From: a gamma proteobacterium HIMB30
GTDB taxonomy: Bacteria; Pseudomonadota; Gammaproteobacteria; Pseudomonadales; Litorivicinaceae
DNA: 64,000 bases
NCBI GenBank assembly: GCA_000227525.2
Contig: AGIG01000027.1
Location: 62,001-126,000, forward strand
Direction of reading: 5' to 3'
The notes beneath the pieces are model-generated. The model was not told the origin of the DNA and searched no databases. It was given only the letters and a program-made list of their open reading frames with translations. The translations under genes were made by a program, and so were the position numbers. Shown piece after piece: positions 10,388 to 19,694 of the stretch (its first letter is position 1; every line of letters begins with the position of its first letter).

Positions 10388-10711
10388 ATGATTTCAAGCG
10401 CATACGCGAACACCGCGCCAGCTGGCCCGGATCCAATGTTTCAAATTCTGATGTTGGTTGGCTTCATTGCCATCTTTTACTTTTTACTGTGGCGTCCACA
10501 GCAGAAGCGTGCGAAAGAGCACAAGAACCTGATCGAAAACCTCGCGAAAGGTGATGAGATTGCAACAGGTGGGGGTTTGATGGGCCGGATCACGAAAGTT
10601 TCAGATGACGTGATCACTGTTGAGATCGCAAGTGGCGTCGAAGTGTTGGTGCAAAAGCCAGCGGTTGCCGTATTGCTCCCGAAAGGTACTTTGAAAGACT
10701 CAAACGCATAA
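10388..10711 (+). CDS. yajC: Sec translocon accessory subunit YajC
   Basis: A 107-residue single-span inner-membrane protein of the SecDF-YajC complex that helps preprotein export. It has a hydrophobic helix at about residues 15-37 ending in LLWRPQQKRAKEHK, then the cytosolic domain with LAKGDEIATGGGLMGRI, the family hallmark. It is 11 bp upstream of secD in the conserved tgt-yajC-secD-secF order. Confidence 0.96.
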   Translation: MISSAYANTAPAGPDPMFQILMLVGFIAIFYFLLWRPQQKRAKEHKNLIENLAKGDEIATGGGLMGRITKVSDDVITVEIASGVEVLVQKPAVAVLLPKGTLKDSNA

Positions 10712-10722
10712 TTGGATAGGCT

Positions 10723-12570
10723 GTGATTCAACGCTTCTCAATTTGGAAAACGACCGTCGTGGTCGTTTCCCTCATCCTCGGTACACTTTACGGCTTACCA
10801 AACGGTTTTCCTGATGACCCGGCTGTACAAATTACGTCAAACCGGTCTACAGAGCTTCTCAGCGAGCTCGATGTCATTCGCGCCGAGGATGCACTGAGAC
10901 AAGCGGAGATTGCAACGATCGCCCGCGATTTCGACGGTTCTCAAGCGCTGATTCGCTTTGATTCGGTTGAAACCCAAATCAAGGCAAAGAGTGTGATCCA
11001 ATCGGCGCTCGGTTCTGATTTTATTGTCGCTTTAAACCTTGCGCCAACGACACCTGAGTGGCTGCAGTCAATTGGCGCGAATCCAATGAAGCTGGGTCTC
11101 GATCTCCGTGGTGGTGTGCACTTCTTAATGGAGGTGGATCTTAAAGCTGCCGTGTCACAGCGGCTCGACGCATATGCATCTGAAATTAAGCAGATGTTGC
11201 GGCAAGAACGCATCCGTTTCCGTTCGGTGGATGTGAAGCCTGGCGGTGAGATTGAGATCCGTTTCTTAAACGCTGAAACGCGCGCACAGGGCGTTGAGCG
11301 TATCCGTACCGAATACTCAGGTGCATTTGCGTATCGTGAAGCAGATCGTGATGGCGCTGCCTTTGTCAGTCTTCTGCTGGCGGAGGGTGAGCAGGCAAAC
11401 ATCGAAGACTATGCAGTCAGCCAGAACTTAACCACGCTTCGGAACCGTGTGAACGAACTTGGAGTGTCTGAGCCGCTTGTTCAGCGTCAGGGTCGGAACC
11501 GCATTGTTGTCGAGCTACCAGGTGTGCAAGACACAGCAACCGCAAAACGGGTCTTGGGTGCGACGGCGAATCTTGAGTTCCGACTTGAAGCGCTCCCTGA
11601 TACGCCAGTCCGCGATACACAACAATTCAAGTTCCGCGCAAATGACCGGGTCGCTCAACTTGAGCGCGATATCATCACAACAGGTAATTCCGTCAGTGAC
11701 GCGCGTTCAAGTTTTGATGAAAACGGCATGCCCCAGGTCAATATCAATCTGGACGCGTCCGGTGGCCGCCGGATGGCTGATGTCACCAAGACATCTGTTG
11801 GGCGTCGGATGGCTGTGATTTTTATTGAGTCGCGAACGCGTAACGAGATCGATCGTCAAACCGGTGAAATCAAACAGATCCGTTACAAAGAGCAGGGCAT
11901 CATTTCGTTGGCAACGATCCAGGCAGTCCTCGGTAATCAATTCCGGATTACGGGTCTTGATAATGCGCGGGAATCGTCTGAATTGGCTTTACTTCTGCGC
12001 GCAGGCGCACTCGCGGCACCCATTTATTTCGTGGAAGAGCGAACCATCGGTCCGAGTCTCGGCGCTGAAAACATCGAGCGGGGCTTGAATTCAGTCATCA
12101 TTGGCTTTGTCTTGGTGATGTGTTTCATGATCGCGTTCTATAAAGGCTTCGGTGTCATCGCGAATCTTGCGCTTGCAGTGAATCTCGTCTTGCTGATCGC
12201 AATTATGAGTCTCTTCCAGGCCGTTCTTACGCTTCCCGGTATCGCGGGTATTGTGTTGACTGTGGGGATGGCAGTCGATGCCAACGTCCTGATTTTCTCG
12301 CGCATTCGCGAGGAGCGGATGCGGGGTCTTGCTGATCCGCAAGCGATTCGCGTTGGATTTGAGCGCGCATTTGTCACAATTCTTGATTCGAACATCACCA
12401 CCTTGCTTGTTGCCATTATCCTTGCAGGAATTGGCTCTGGTCCGGTGAAAGGTTTTGCGATCACGCTGGCTATTGGTATCTGTACCTCACTCTTTACCGC
12501 GACCTTGGTGACTCGCTTAACGGTTGAGGGCCTCTTTAGTCATCGTCATTTACCGAAGTGGGCTCTGTAG
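10723..12570 (+). CDS. secD: Protein translocase subunit SecD
   Basis: A 615-residue RND-type membrane protein that uses the proton gradient to assist release of exported proteins. An N-terminal helix is followed by a long periplasmic domain with LGLDLRGGVHF (about residue 130), then five C-terminal helices with TVGMAVDANVLIFSRIREE. The GTG start at 10723 is preceded by GGATAGG. The 3' end is 2 bp from the secF start chosen here. Confidence 0.96.
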   Translation: MIQRFSIWKTTVVVVSLILGTLYGLPNGFPDDPAVQITSNRSTELLSELDVIRAEDALRQAEIATIARDFDGSQALIRFDSVETQIKAKSVIQSALGSDFIVALNLAPTTPEWLQSIGANPMKLGLDLRGGVHFLMEVDLKAAVSQRLDAYASEIKQMLRQERIRFRSVDVKPGGEIEIRFLNAETRAQGVERIRTEYSGAFAYREADRDGAAFVSLLLAEGEQANIEDYAVSQNLTTLRNRVNELGVSEPLVQRQGRNRIVVELPGVQDTATAKRVLGATANLEFRLEALPDTPVRDTQQFKFRANDRVAQLERDIITTGNSVSDARSSFDENGMPQVNINLDASGGRRMADVTKTSVGRRMAVIFIESRTRNEIDRQTGEIKQIRYKEQGIISLATIQAVLGNQFRITGLDNARESSELALLLRAGALAAPIYFVEERTIGPSLGAENIERGLNSVIIGFVLVMCFMIAFYKGFGVIANLALAVNLVLLIAIMSLFQAVLTLPGIAGIVLTVGMAVDANVLIFSRIREERMRGLADPQAIRVGFERAFVTILDSNITTLLVAIILAGIGSGPVKGFAITLAIGICTSLFTATLVTRLTVEGLFSHRHLPKWAL

Positions 12571-12572
12571 TC

Positions 12573-13490
12573 ATGCGCATGAAAACGCCTTCGATTAACT
12601 TCATGGTGGCTCGCAACATAGCGGGCTGGATATCAATCGGAGCTGTCGTCGGATCGGTCGCACTACTTGCGTTGATCGGCTTGAGCTTTGGTCTTGATTT
12701 CACAGGTGGCTCATTGGTCGAACTTGAATTTGCGACAGAGCCTGCCCTCGAGACAGTTCGGGAAACTCTGGTGATTGCGGGATTCCCGGACGCCGTTGTG
12801 CAGGCGTTTGGTGCGCCGACCGATGTGTTGATTCGTCTTGCGCAAGACAACGCGCCCAAAGCTGGAGATGACGTCTTTGCTGCACTTCAGGCAGCTGGGT
12901 TTGAGGTCGAACTGTTGCGGTCTGAGTTCGTCGGCTCAGCAGTTGGTGAAGAACTGAGAGAGCAAGGTGGTCTCGGCTTATTGCTCGCACTTGGCGTTGT
13001 GATGCTTTATGTCGCGTTCCGTTTCCAGTTCAAGTTCTCTGTGGGCGCAGTAGTTGCGCTCGTTCACGATGTGTTGATTGTTTTGGGGATCTTCGCATTG
13101 TTTGGGCTCGACTTCGATCTGACCGTGTTGGCTGCAGTCCTTGCAGTGATTGGTTATTCACTGAACGATTCAATCGTTGTGTCAGACCGTATTCGTGAAA
13201 ATTTCCGGATCATGCGTACCAACGATCCTCTGAAGGTCATGAACGACTCAATTAATCAAACGCTCAGCCGGACATTAGCGACCTCGATGACGACCCTGCT
13301 TGTCTTGTTGGCGTTACTGTTCTTGGGTGGCGAACTGATTCATAACTTTGCGCTCGCGTTAACAATCGGTGTGGCAGTCGGAACTTATTCGTCGATTTAC
13401 GTTGTGACAGTCGTTCTTCTAATAATGAATATTTCTCGGGATGACCTGTTGGTCCCTGAGAAAGAGCAAGAGATCGACGATCGCCCTTAG
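12573..13490 (+). CDS. secF: Protein translocase subunit SecF
   Basis: A 305-residue partner of SecD. Hallmarks are LDFTGGSLVELEF near the N-terminus, VALVHDVLIVLGIFALFG and VIGYSLNDSIVVSDRIREN in the membrane domain, and six hydrophobic segments. ATG 12573 is preferred; ATG 12579 and an upstream GTG at 12558 (inside secD) are alternatives. The conserved operon ends here. Confidence 0.95.
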   Translation: MRMKTPSINFMVARNIAGWISIGAVVGSVALLALIGLSFGLDFTGGSLVELEFATEPALETVRETLVIAGFPDAVVQAFGAPTDVLIRLAQDNAPKAGDDVFAALQAAGFEVELLRSEFVGSAVGEELREQGGLGLLLALGVVMLYVAFRFQFKFSVGAVVALVHDVLIVLGIFALFGLDFDLTVLAAVLAVIGYSLNDSIVVSDRIRENFRIMRTNDPLKVMNDSINQTLSRTLATSMTTLLVLLALLFLGGELIHNFALALTIGVAVGTYSSIYVVTVVLLIMNISRDDLLVPEKEQEIDDRP

Positions 13491-14236
13491 GATTCAGTGC
13501 CTAAAGTCAATCGACTTCCCCCGTCTGCGTGACTTTTGATATGTCGTGATAGCGTCTTCAAAGGGATCGGTTCCACTGTATGGTTTGGGTGGCGCTTGTT
13601 AGGAGTGCGCTCTTTATTCGCCGAGTTCGAAGGCAGTGGGTCCTCGTCTGGCTTATCCTCCGCTCTGATTCACTTATTGGAGCATGTTTGTCCAACGTAA
13701 TGGACAAACCTTGGTGTGCCCAGTTAACTAGATGCAAGAGGAAGGTCTCAACAATCTCTTTGGGTTGAAAACTATTCACCGATCGCTCGCTCGGCCATCG
13801 ATGCGCGATCATCGCTTGATAAGCGTAATACCCAGCAATCATTTCTCGCCTTTTGAAGGACTTGAGCCCGAAAATCGATCCAAACAGTCAATTTAAGGGC
13901 GGCAAAAACTGGCCGTTTTCGTAAAAGTTCCTATCTTTTTATTAGACATTAGTCTAATACGCGGTCTATAAATTTGTACAAAAACCAAGCAAAAAATCAG
14001 ACAGCGAAACGCGACGCAAAAACGATCGTTCAAACTTTGCTCAACACGACCACCCAGGCGGTCAAAATTCGGCGTAATAAATCGCTCTTTAACCCATTGA
14101 TTTATATTGATTTAGTTGGCCTTCGTTTTATGCGACGAAATCCTCCTCAAAAATGGCGCGAAAACAGAAGACGAAATTTCGCTCAAAAAGTTCCGCAAAA
14201 ATTGAAGAAAATTTATTTTCACATGACACAGGGAGC
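13491..14236. other. Long gap after secF with two palindromes
   Basis: No gene is supported on either strand. Two clean symmetric elements are seen: GTTTGTCCA (13686-13694) with TGGACAAAC (13701-13709), and ATTAGAC (13941-13947) with GTCTAAT (13952-13958), the latter shaped like a dimeric repressor operator. TATAAA near 13966 could be a -10 for a rightward transcript into the porin leader. The gap leads into the structured RNA at 14236-14366. Confidence 0.4.
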
Positions 14237-14366
14237 GTTGTTTCATGTCAACGGGCAGCATGTCCTTGGTTGTCCAAACGTGACGGTTTGGTTACCGTAT
14301 ACGAGTCAATCCGTATGGATGACATGCCTCGGTGGGTCTAGCTTACCTACCTCTGGGGTAACCCAG
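14236..14366 (+). ncRNA. Putative structured RNA / porin 5' UTR element
   Basis: Consecutive exact pairings are found. CGTTG/CAACG (14236-14240 with 14249-14253). An outer stem GCATGTC/GACATGC (14258-14264 with 14321-14327) encloses two hairpins: CCAAAC/GTTTGG (14274-14279 with 14286-14291) and ATACG/CGTAT (14299-14303 with 14312-14316), i.e. a three-way junction. Then follow GGTGGGT/ACCTACC with one G-U (14331-14337 with 14345-14351) and CTGGG/CCCAG closed by a GTAA (GNRA) tetraloop (14353-14366). It ends 54 nt before the porin start. I do not recognise a known riboswitch class. It may be an mRNA leader or a separate small RNA. Confidence 0.5.
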
Positions 14367-14419
14367 GAGAAAGAGGATACTTAAGTAACCTTTACAACTA
14401 TTGAATGAGGGAATCTCAA

Positions 14420-15301
14420 ATGAAGAAAATTATCGCTCTTGCTGTAGCTGGCGCGTTCGTCGCTCCAGTCTATGCTGCGGATGTAACGCTGTCAGGTGAT
14501 CTTGAATTTCGTTACGTTTCTGAAGATGGCGAAGGTATGTACAACACATACGACGATGGTGACATCACGGTTACGGCTACTGAAGAGTTAGCCAACGGAA
14601 TGACTGTGACTGCTAAGATTTCTGCGGAAGATGTTCAAACATCATCTGGTGCGGGTGATGTCGAGTTACACGTTTCTGGTCAATTTGGTAAATTGATGAT
14701 GGGTGAAGTTGACGCAGCCGTAAATCAGATCGACGAACTCGGCTCTCCTGCTAAGTTTGGTGGTGGTTCCGGTAACCCAGGTCTCGATGATACCGCTGCC
14801 GAGAACGCTACAAACACAGTGTCATGGACATTGCCAGCTATGGTCGACGGGCTGTCAGTTACTGTTTCGAACGGTACAACAGGTGCCGGAACAGACGGTG
14901 TCGAGGACGAGAGAACAACTAACTCTGTAGCCGTCACGTATTCAGTGGCGGGCTTAACAGTTGCTGCGGGCACGCTGGATCGCGAGCAAGAGACTTACGA
15001 TCCTTCATATGTGGGCTTCTCGTACGCGTCAGGTCCTCTCACTATCGGTATGGACTCGACTTCAGAAGATGGCGTGGTTACTACCGATACTCAATCAATC
15101 GGTGTTACGTATGCGCTTGGTAACGGTGCTTCTGTCTACGCTGAAACAAGTGAGACTGACGTTTCTGGAGCAACCACCGAAGAAACATTCGTAGGATTGT
15201 CTTACGCAGTGGGTGGCGGTTTGTCGGTGGCTGTAGAAAGCAAGAACTCTGATACAACTGGTGCAGATTCAACTACGTTGGGTGTGTTCTACTCTTTCTA
15301 A
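14420..15301 (+). CDS. Gram-negative porin
   Basis: A 293-residue outer-membrane beta-barrel protein. The signal peptide MKKIIALAVAGAFVAPVYA is followed by the mature start ADVTLSGDLEFRYVSEDG, alternating beta strands rich in Gly, Thr, Ser and Asp, strand pairs such as FGKLMMGEVDAAVNQ, and a C-terminal phenylalanine (GVFYSF) as required for barrel assembly. It is shorter than most general porins. GAGGG lies about 10 nt before the ATG. The acidic, basic-residue-poor composition suits a marine or saline habitat. It is monocistronic, with a strong terminator behind it. Confidence 0.88.
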   Translation: MKKIIALAVAGAFVAPVYAADVTLSGDLEFRYVSEDGEGMYNTYDDGDITVTATEELANGMTVTAKISAEDVQTSSGAGDVELHVSGQFGKLMMGEVDAAVNQIDELGSPAKFGGGSGNPGLDDTAAENATNTVSWTLPAMVDGLSVTVSNGTTGAGTDGVEDERTTNSVAVTYSVAGLTVAAGTLDREQETYDPSYVGFSYASGPLTIGMDSTSEDGVVTTDTQSIGVTYALGNGASVYAETSETDVSGATTEETFVGLSYAVGGGLSVAVESKNSDTTGADSTTLGVFYSF

Positions 15302-15324
15302 TCTGGCATAAGCTTGATATAGAA

Positions 15325-15361
15325 GAAAAAAGCTCCGCGCTCTTGCGCGGAGTTTTTTTTT
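15325..15361 (+). terminator. Intrinsic terminator of the porin gene
   Basis: CTCCGCGC (15333-15340), loop TCTT, GCGCGGAG (15345-15352), followed directly by nine T residues. An A-run before the stem makes it partly bidirectional. Confidence 0.93.
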
Positions 15362-15657
15362 GGTAACGCGGCAGTAAAACTCTTCGATGATTTATGGAAA
15401 TTATCTTGCTTCAACCTACATTTACAGCTTCCATATTCCAACGGAGTCGCTGTGTAATAAAATTTCAGAGTCGATTGGTAAAAAATTAAATTAAATAGCT
15501 GCTTATTGAGGTTGCAAAGCTCGAAGTGGAAATATTTCCATTGCCTGTTGAAAAGGCCAAAAAACTTGAACCTACAAGGCTGCAGTCTATAACGTCGTCA
15601 CTTTTTAATTGCGTTAAACGTCAAAGAGGGTAAGGGTCTCTTTTTCTCCGTTCACGA
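15362..15657. other. Gap between porin terminator and exported protein gene
   Basis: No gene is seen. A perfect 14-bp palindrome TGGAAATATTTCCA occupies 15527-15540 and could be a regulator site. Nothing else stands out. Confidence 0.4.
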
Positions 15658-16074
15658 TTATTTTCGGCGGACAGATATGTTTGAAAACCCAGGGACCACC
15701 GAAAGTTTTGGTTTCAAACTGTCGTCATTTAGACCTCTTGTTGAATCATTAGTGGCGAGTTGTCCAGATATTTCATATTGATCTGACCTTGTTACGCCGT
15801 TTGGTAGTGGGTAATTTTCCCTGAATGATTTATCGTTAGAGTAGCTACTGATGTAATCGGCATGCTGTTCTTTTCGTGCTTTATTCAAATTTCTCTCTTT
15901 GCATTCTTTCGCGTTGATGATCAGTGGATCGAGCACTCCTACTATCTGCAGAAAGTTATCTATCCCGACCCTTTTTCGCGATTGACATTCGTCATTCAGC
16001 GAGTCGTCTGCGTGTAAGGACACTGTGAAAGGGGTTAAGAGTGCGATAAGCGACAAAGATATTCGAATCCGCAT
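15658..16074 (-). CDS. Hypothetical exported protein
   Basis: A 138-residue unrecognised protein. It has a clear signal peptide (MRIRISLSLIALLTPFTVSLHA, likely cut before DDSLNDE) and a mature part with two Cys (one near the mature N-terminus, one in AKECKERN) and many charged residues, otherwise without motifs. ATG 16074 has GGAG 6 nt upstream, which supports it as a real gene. It stands alone between the porin and the glycosyltransferase operon. Confidence 0.55.
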   Translation of the reverse strand: MRIRISLSLIALLTPFTVSLHADDSLNDECQSRKRVGIDNFLQIVGVLDPLIINAKECKERNLNKARKEQHADYISSYSNDKSFRENYPLPNGVTRSDQYEISGQLATNDSTRGLNDDSLKPKLSVVPGFSNISVRRK

Positions 16075-16230
16075 CAAGAGCTCCAGCGTTGACTTTTAGA
16101 CCCTTAGTATATGTGGTATCGCTTACAAATACATGATTCGGTTCAACCGTGACGCCCAGAAGCAACCATATCAGGCGCGTTTTTAATCAACGAAGCGGTA
16201 GACTATCGACACCTATTCAGTAAAAAAAGA

Positions 16231-17310
16231 CTAATCGTTTTGGTTTTCGGGAAAAACTACTAAGGGGTAGATTTCGTTGAGATGTTGTAGCGCGAGATTT
16301 TTCCACGTCCATTTAATTTCTCGCTGTAGGTTACTTGTTTTTGTTTTAAGGTTATGAAGCTTTTGAGCCCATATCTCGCTACTGTTGTACAGCTCCAAAG
16401 TAATTACCCCATCAAATTCAAGCTCTGCACTACCTACTACATCTGTCGTTAACACCGGTATTCCATGAGCTCGTGCCTCTGGAACTACCATTCCAAAGGG
16501 TTCGTTCGTTGCTGGGTGAATTAACGCGTCGTACTCTTTCCAAGGAATTTCTTGAGACCATCCTTTGATATTTGTCTTTGGATGCTGCTTAATCGAGCTC
16601 GGCAGTTCGGATTCTAGAGGGCCATATACGTCCAGCGTGCAATCGTCGAATTGTGATGCGTAACTTTCTATCACCTTAATCGCGTATCTCAGACCTTTTC
16701 TTTTCCATTCCTTTCCAACGAAAACGAAATTACCCTTAGTCTTTTTGTTATTACGGTACGCCCGCGGTCGGTATTCTGTCTCATGGACGCCTGGGTAGGC
16801 TATGGCAAGATGTTTGTCTGCGAGTTTTGGATATCGACGGATAAGTTGGTCGTGGATTTTCCCGGATACGGGTAATATTACCTGTGTTCTCGATCCGAGG
16901 ACTTCATCTTTTTCCATAGCCTTCCACGCATTGATTCTTCGGCTTAAACCAGAAAATCTCCACCATTCAGTTTTCGGTTCCATTGGTGGGCCGTGAAATG
17001 TGGATACATGGTGGTTGATGCATCGCTCGTGGCTATGGATGATGGTATTTTGGTCGGCAAAACTTTTTCTGATGACTTCGTTGGTCCTGACCCTGAACCC
17101 TTGCATCGCTCTCCATCGCGATGAAGATTTATCTGCTTTTACCATATGGATTTGGATCGCTGGATCAGGCGTATCGAACACCTTTTCACAAACGACCTCA
17201 ATATTGATCCCGAGCTTGACAAGAGCATGGGTTAGTTCCCAAACGTAAGACTCCATGCCACCAACGAGGCCATAGCGCCTCACAATGTGTACCACTCGGG
17301 TATAGCTCAA
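16231..17310 (-). CDS. Glycosyltransferase family 4 (group 1)
   Basis: A 359-residue GT-B glycosyltransferase. The N-terminal domain starts with VVHIVRRYGLVGGMESYVWEL, whose GG loop is typical. The C-terminal donor-binding domain has FVFVGKEWKRKGL and the EPFGMVVPEARAHGIPVL motif containing the E-x7-E pair. The TTG start overlaps the previous stop (TTGA). It is the last gene of a six-gene minus-strand operon that probably assembles LPS core or an oligosaccharide. Donor and acceptor are unknown. Confidence 0.85.
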   Translation of the reverse strand: MSYTRVVHIVRRYGLVGGMESYVWELTHALVKLGINIEVVCEKVFDTPDPAIQIHMVKADKSSSRWRAMQGFRVRTNEVIRKSFADQNTIIHSHERCINHHVSTFHGPPMEPKTEWWRFSGLSRRINAWKAMEKDEVLGSRTQVILPVSGKIHDQLIRRYPKLADKHLAIAYPGVHETEYRPRAYRNNKKTKGNFVFVGKEWKRKGLRYAIKVIESYASQFDDCTLDVYGPLESELPSSIKQHPKTNIKGWSQEIPWKEYDALIHPATNEPFGMVVPEARAHGIPVLTTDVVGSAELEFDGVITLELYNSSEIWAQKLHNLKTKTSNLQREIKWTWKNLALQHLNEIYPLVVFPENQND

Positions 17311-18167
17311 TCTAGAGCCTTGAAATGTTTTTTGCTAATTTCAATATTAAGCAGGTCTTCCAGCCAAAACCGAAATCTATTCCTTAAATCGCGCCGAGAT
17401 AGCTGATAGTCAGGAGACTGCTGAAATGCTCGCTCCGCTTCGCTCTCTATCCAGTGCCGCATAATCTGGGGATGACAGCCATCAAATTGCCTTAGCTCCG
17501 AGACATCTATGTTTCCGTAGCCTTTGAAATCTTGATGATCGTTACCCCAATATTTACCAACTTGCTTGAGTTTTTCCGCCATTCGATCGATGCGACGACA
17601 ATGTCCATAGTGATAAATAGATCCACCTGCGTATTTTGCCTTCGGGTACCTTCCGCGCTTATTTTTTTGCATCACCACCCAAAATAAGCCGTCGGGAGCT
17701 ATTGTACGTATGGAGTTTCTAATGATCCGCGGAGCTTTGCGGTAGCCTGCTATGCCAGTTTGGAAGGGCGTGCCATAGAAGTGAAGAAAGTCGAAGTAAA
17801 GAGCCTCTACCTCTGGGTCAGATAAATGATCTTCCATCACCTTTTTTATGTTGGGAATCTCTTGTTCGTGTAGCACTTCATCACCTTCCAAATAAAATGC
17901 CCAGTCACCACTGCAATTGTATTGCGCGATCATCTTTTGCTGACCGTACACGAAACCTCGATCATGCATGCGCTCGTTCCAGTCGGTGTCGATAATCTTG
18001 ATTTTGGAGTCGCTTATTTGTTCAACCCGCTCTCGGGTCTCATCTTCACTTGACCCGATTGCGCAAATGAACTCGTCCACCAATGGTAAAACAGATTTAA
18101 TGCTTTCAACAAAGGGGTAACCGTTGATCACAGCGTTTCGTAGGAATGTGAACCCAGACACTTTCAT
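17307..18167 (-). CDS. Glycosyltransferase, family 2-like
   Basis: A 286-residue GT-A-type protein. It starts MKVSGFTFLRNAV, like family-2 enzymes of the 'glycosyltransferase-like' type, with ICAIGSSEDETRE in the nucleotide-binding region and LEGDEVLHE replacing the usual D-x-D (around residue 95). It overlaps both neighbours by 4 bp (ATGA and TTGA). Substrate is not inferable. Confidence 0.75.
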   Translation of the reverse strand: MKVSGFTFLRNAVINGYPFVESIKSVLPLVDEFICAIGSSEDETRERVEQISDSKIKIIDTDWNERMHDRGFVYGQQKMIAQYNCSGDWAFYLEGDEVLHEQEIPNIKKVMEDHLSDPEVEALYFDFLHFYGTPFQTGIAGYRKAPRIIRNSIRTIAPDGLFWVVMQKNKRGRYPKAKYAGGSIYHYGHCRRIDRMAEKLKQVGKYWGNDHQDFKGYGNIDVSELRQFDGCHPQIMRHWIESEAERAFQQSPDYQLSRRDLRNRFRFWLEDLLNIEISKKHFKALD

Positions 18168-18934
18168 AAGTATCCTACAACTCCCTTTGAGGCTCTGATT
18201 TTATAGAGGTTAGCAGTGTCAATAAGCAAATTTTCATTGGCTTTAAGACATTCTCGGCTTTCATCGGGGTGCCACAAATGAGCAACGCAAGCTGCCAGAC
18301 GCGCTGATTTGATGCTCACACCCGAATTTAATAGCCTCAAAACCAGATCAGTATCTTCCCGGCCCCATCCTATGTACTGTTCATCAAACCCTGAAACCTG
18401 AAAGAAGTCGTCCTTGAAAATACCCATGTTGCAGCTTCTAACACTCCCGCTATTCTTTTTATGAATGTTTCTGAGCTCACCTAATGGAAATCTGTAAAAC
18501 TTGGGCCCTTGGAACGCGCTTTCCAATGGAGTCTGATCGGTTTGTGTGAGAATGAATTCAGTTTGAGCCCTGGACAAAAGCTTTCTTCCTCCCGCAACTA
18601 ATTTTTGAGGTTCAGCCAGTCGAGAATGGCTCTCAAGGAATGTTTTTGGTAACAAACAGTCGCCGTCTACAAACACTATGTAATCCGAAGTGGTTTTGAT
18701 GGCTGCTAGATTTCTCGATCTTGCAGCTCTGAACCCGTGATCCGGTAGCCATGAATGGATCAGTGGCAGTTTTCCGCTCCATTTAGCCACAGTTTCCCTT
18801 GTTTCTCTGGTCGAGCCATCGTCAGCTACAATTACCTCGGCAGGCATTAAGCTCTGCCGTCTTACACTTTTAAGGACCATGTCTAGCGCGTCAGGTCGGT
18901 TATATGTCGTAATAATTAGTGATATGGGCGTCAT
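18164..18934 (-). CDS. Glycosyltransferase family 2 with galactosyltransferase-like C-terminus
   Basis: A 256-residue GT-A enzyme. Visible motifs are SLIITTYNRPDAL, VIVADDGSTRETRE, the metal-binding VDGDCLL (about residue 90) and, in the C-terminal half, GWGREDTDLVLRLLNSG, the acceptor-domain motif shared with family-7 galactosyltransferases. It is 43 bp downstream of the deacetylase gene and overlaps the next gene by 4 bp. Confidence 0.87.
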   Translation of the reverse strand: MTPISLIITTYNRPDALDMVLKSVRRQSLMPAEVIVADDGSTRETRETVAKWSGKLPLIHSWLPDHGFRAARSRNLAAIKTTSDYIVFVDGDCLLPKTFLESHSRLAEPQKLVAGGRKLLSRAQTEFILTQTDQTPLESAFQGPKFYRFPLGELRNIHKKNSGSVRSCNMGIFKDDFFQVSGFDEQYIGWGREDTDLVLRLLNSGVSIKSARLAACVAHLWHPDESRECLKANENLLIDTANLYKIRASKGVVGYL

Positions 18935-18977
18935 ACATCAAGTTACTCAAGGCTATTGATCCGGTTCCGATTGGCGC

Positions 18978-19694
18978 CTAACGACCGCGGCGTCTATCTT
19001 CATATGATGTTAGCAGTTTGATCAAGAAAAGGTGTGGCATTGTGTGCCAATTGACAGGGATTCTGGGGAGTTCGTATATATTGTCTAGGGTTGATGCACG
19101 GCCTCGAACCATGGTGGTGGCCGATGAATATCCATACAAGGGCAGTAGATCTGCAATCGCCTGGTTATAAATCCCGTAGGGATAGCAGAAAGTATTAATT
19201 GGACTTCCCAGGGTGCGCTCAAGCGTCCGTTTGGAAGTTAATAGTTCGCGTTCAAGATTCACTTTATCGTTGGTCAGTTTGGGGTGGGTCGCTGAGTGAC
19301 AGCCAATCTCGATACCTTTGGAAAAACAGTATCGTATTTCATTACTTGACATTAATTGGTTTTCTGATATCCCCGTGCCATCGTCCCAGCGATTTGAATC
19401 TCCCATTAGGTCTGCTACGATGTAGATTGTTGCACTGAACCCATATCGCTCCAAGGTTGGTAGGGCTTCCGTCAAAAAGTTCGCGTAGCCATCGTCAAAC
19501 GTGAGCGCAACCAGTTTCTTATCTCCGCCGGTTTTCAGTGCCCTCAGTGCATCGGTTACCGAGCAGCCCCTGTAACCTAATAATTTAAGAAGAAGCATCT
19601 GTAGCTTAAACGATTGAGGACTAACGTGAATGCTCCGCATTATCTCATTACGGTTAACACGTTTTATGCTGTGGTACATTAAGATTGGTATCAC
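18978..19694 (-). CDS. Polysaccharide deacetylase (NodB homology)
   Basis: A 238-residue carbohydrate esterase family 4 protein. Motif 1 TFDDGY (metal and base Asp) lies near residue 65, motif 2 H-S-A-T-H (metal His) near residue 135, and the Tyr-Pro-Tyr-Gly segment of the active site follows. No signal peptide is evident, so it probably acts in the cytoplasm on a lipid-linked or nucleotide intermediate. GTG start overlapping the preceding stop. Placed among glycosyltransferases, it likely de-N-acetylates a core or oligosaccharide amino sugar. Confidence 0.85.
   Translation of the reverse strand: MIPILMYHSIKRVNRNEIMRSIHVSPQSFKLQMLLLKLLGYRGCSVTDALRALKTGGDKKLVALTFDDGYANFLTEALPTLERYGFSATIYIVADLMGDSNRWDDGTGISENQLMSSNEIRYCFSKGIEIGCHSATHPKLTNDKVNLERELLTSKRTLERTLGSPINTFCYPYGIYNQAIADLLPLYGYSSATTMVRGRASTLDNIYELPRIPVNWHTMPHLFLIKLLTSYEDRRRGR

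Noticed and set aside
10008-10391. 127-codon frame between tgt and yajC
   Set aside because: Composition is not protein-like (many Cys and Ser, no motif), it has no good ribosome binding site, and it overlaps the yajC start.
13974-14384. 136-codon frame before the porin
   Set aside because: No ATG start; the peptide looks like translated non-coding sequence and the DNA is better explained by RNA stems.
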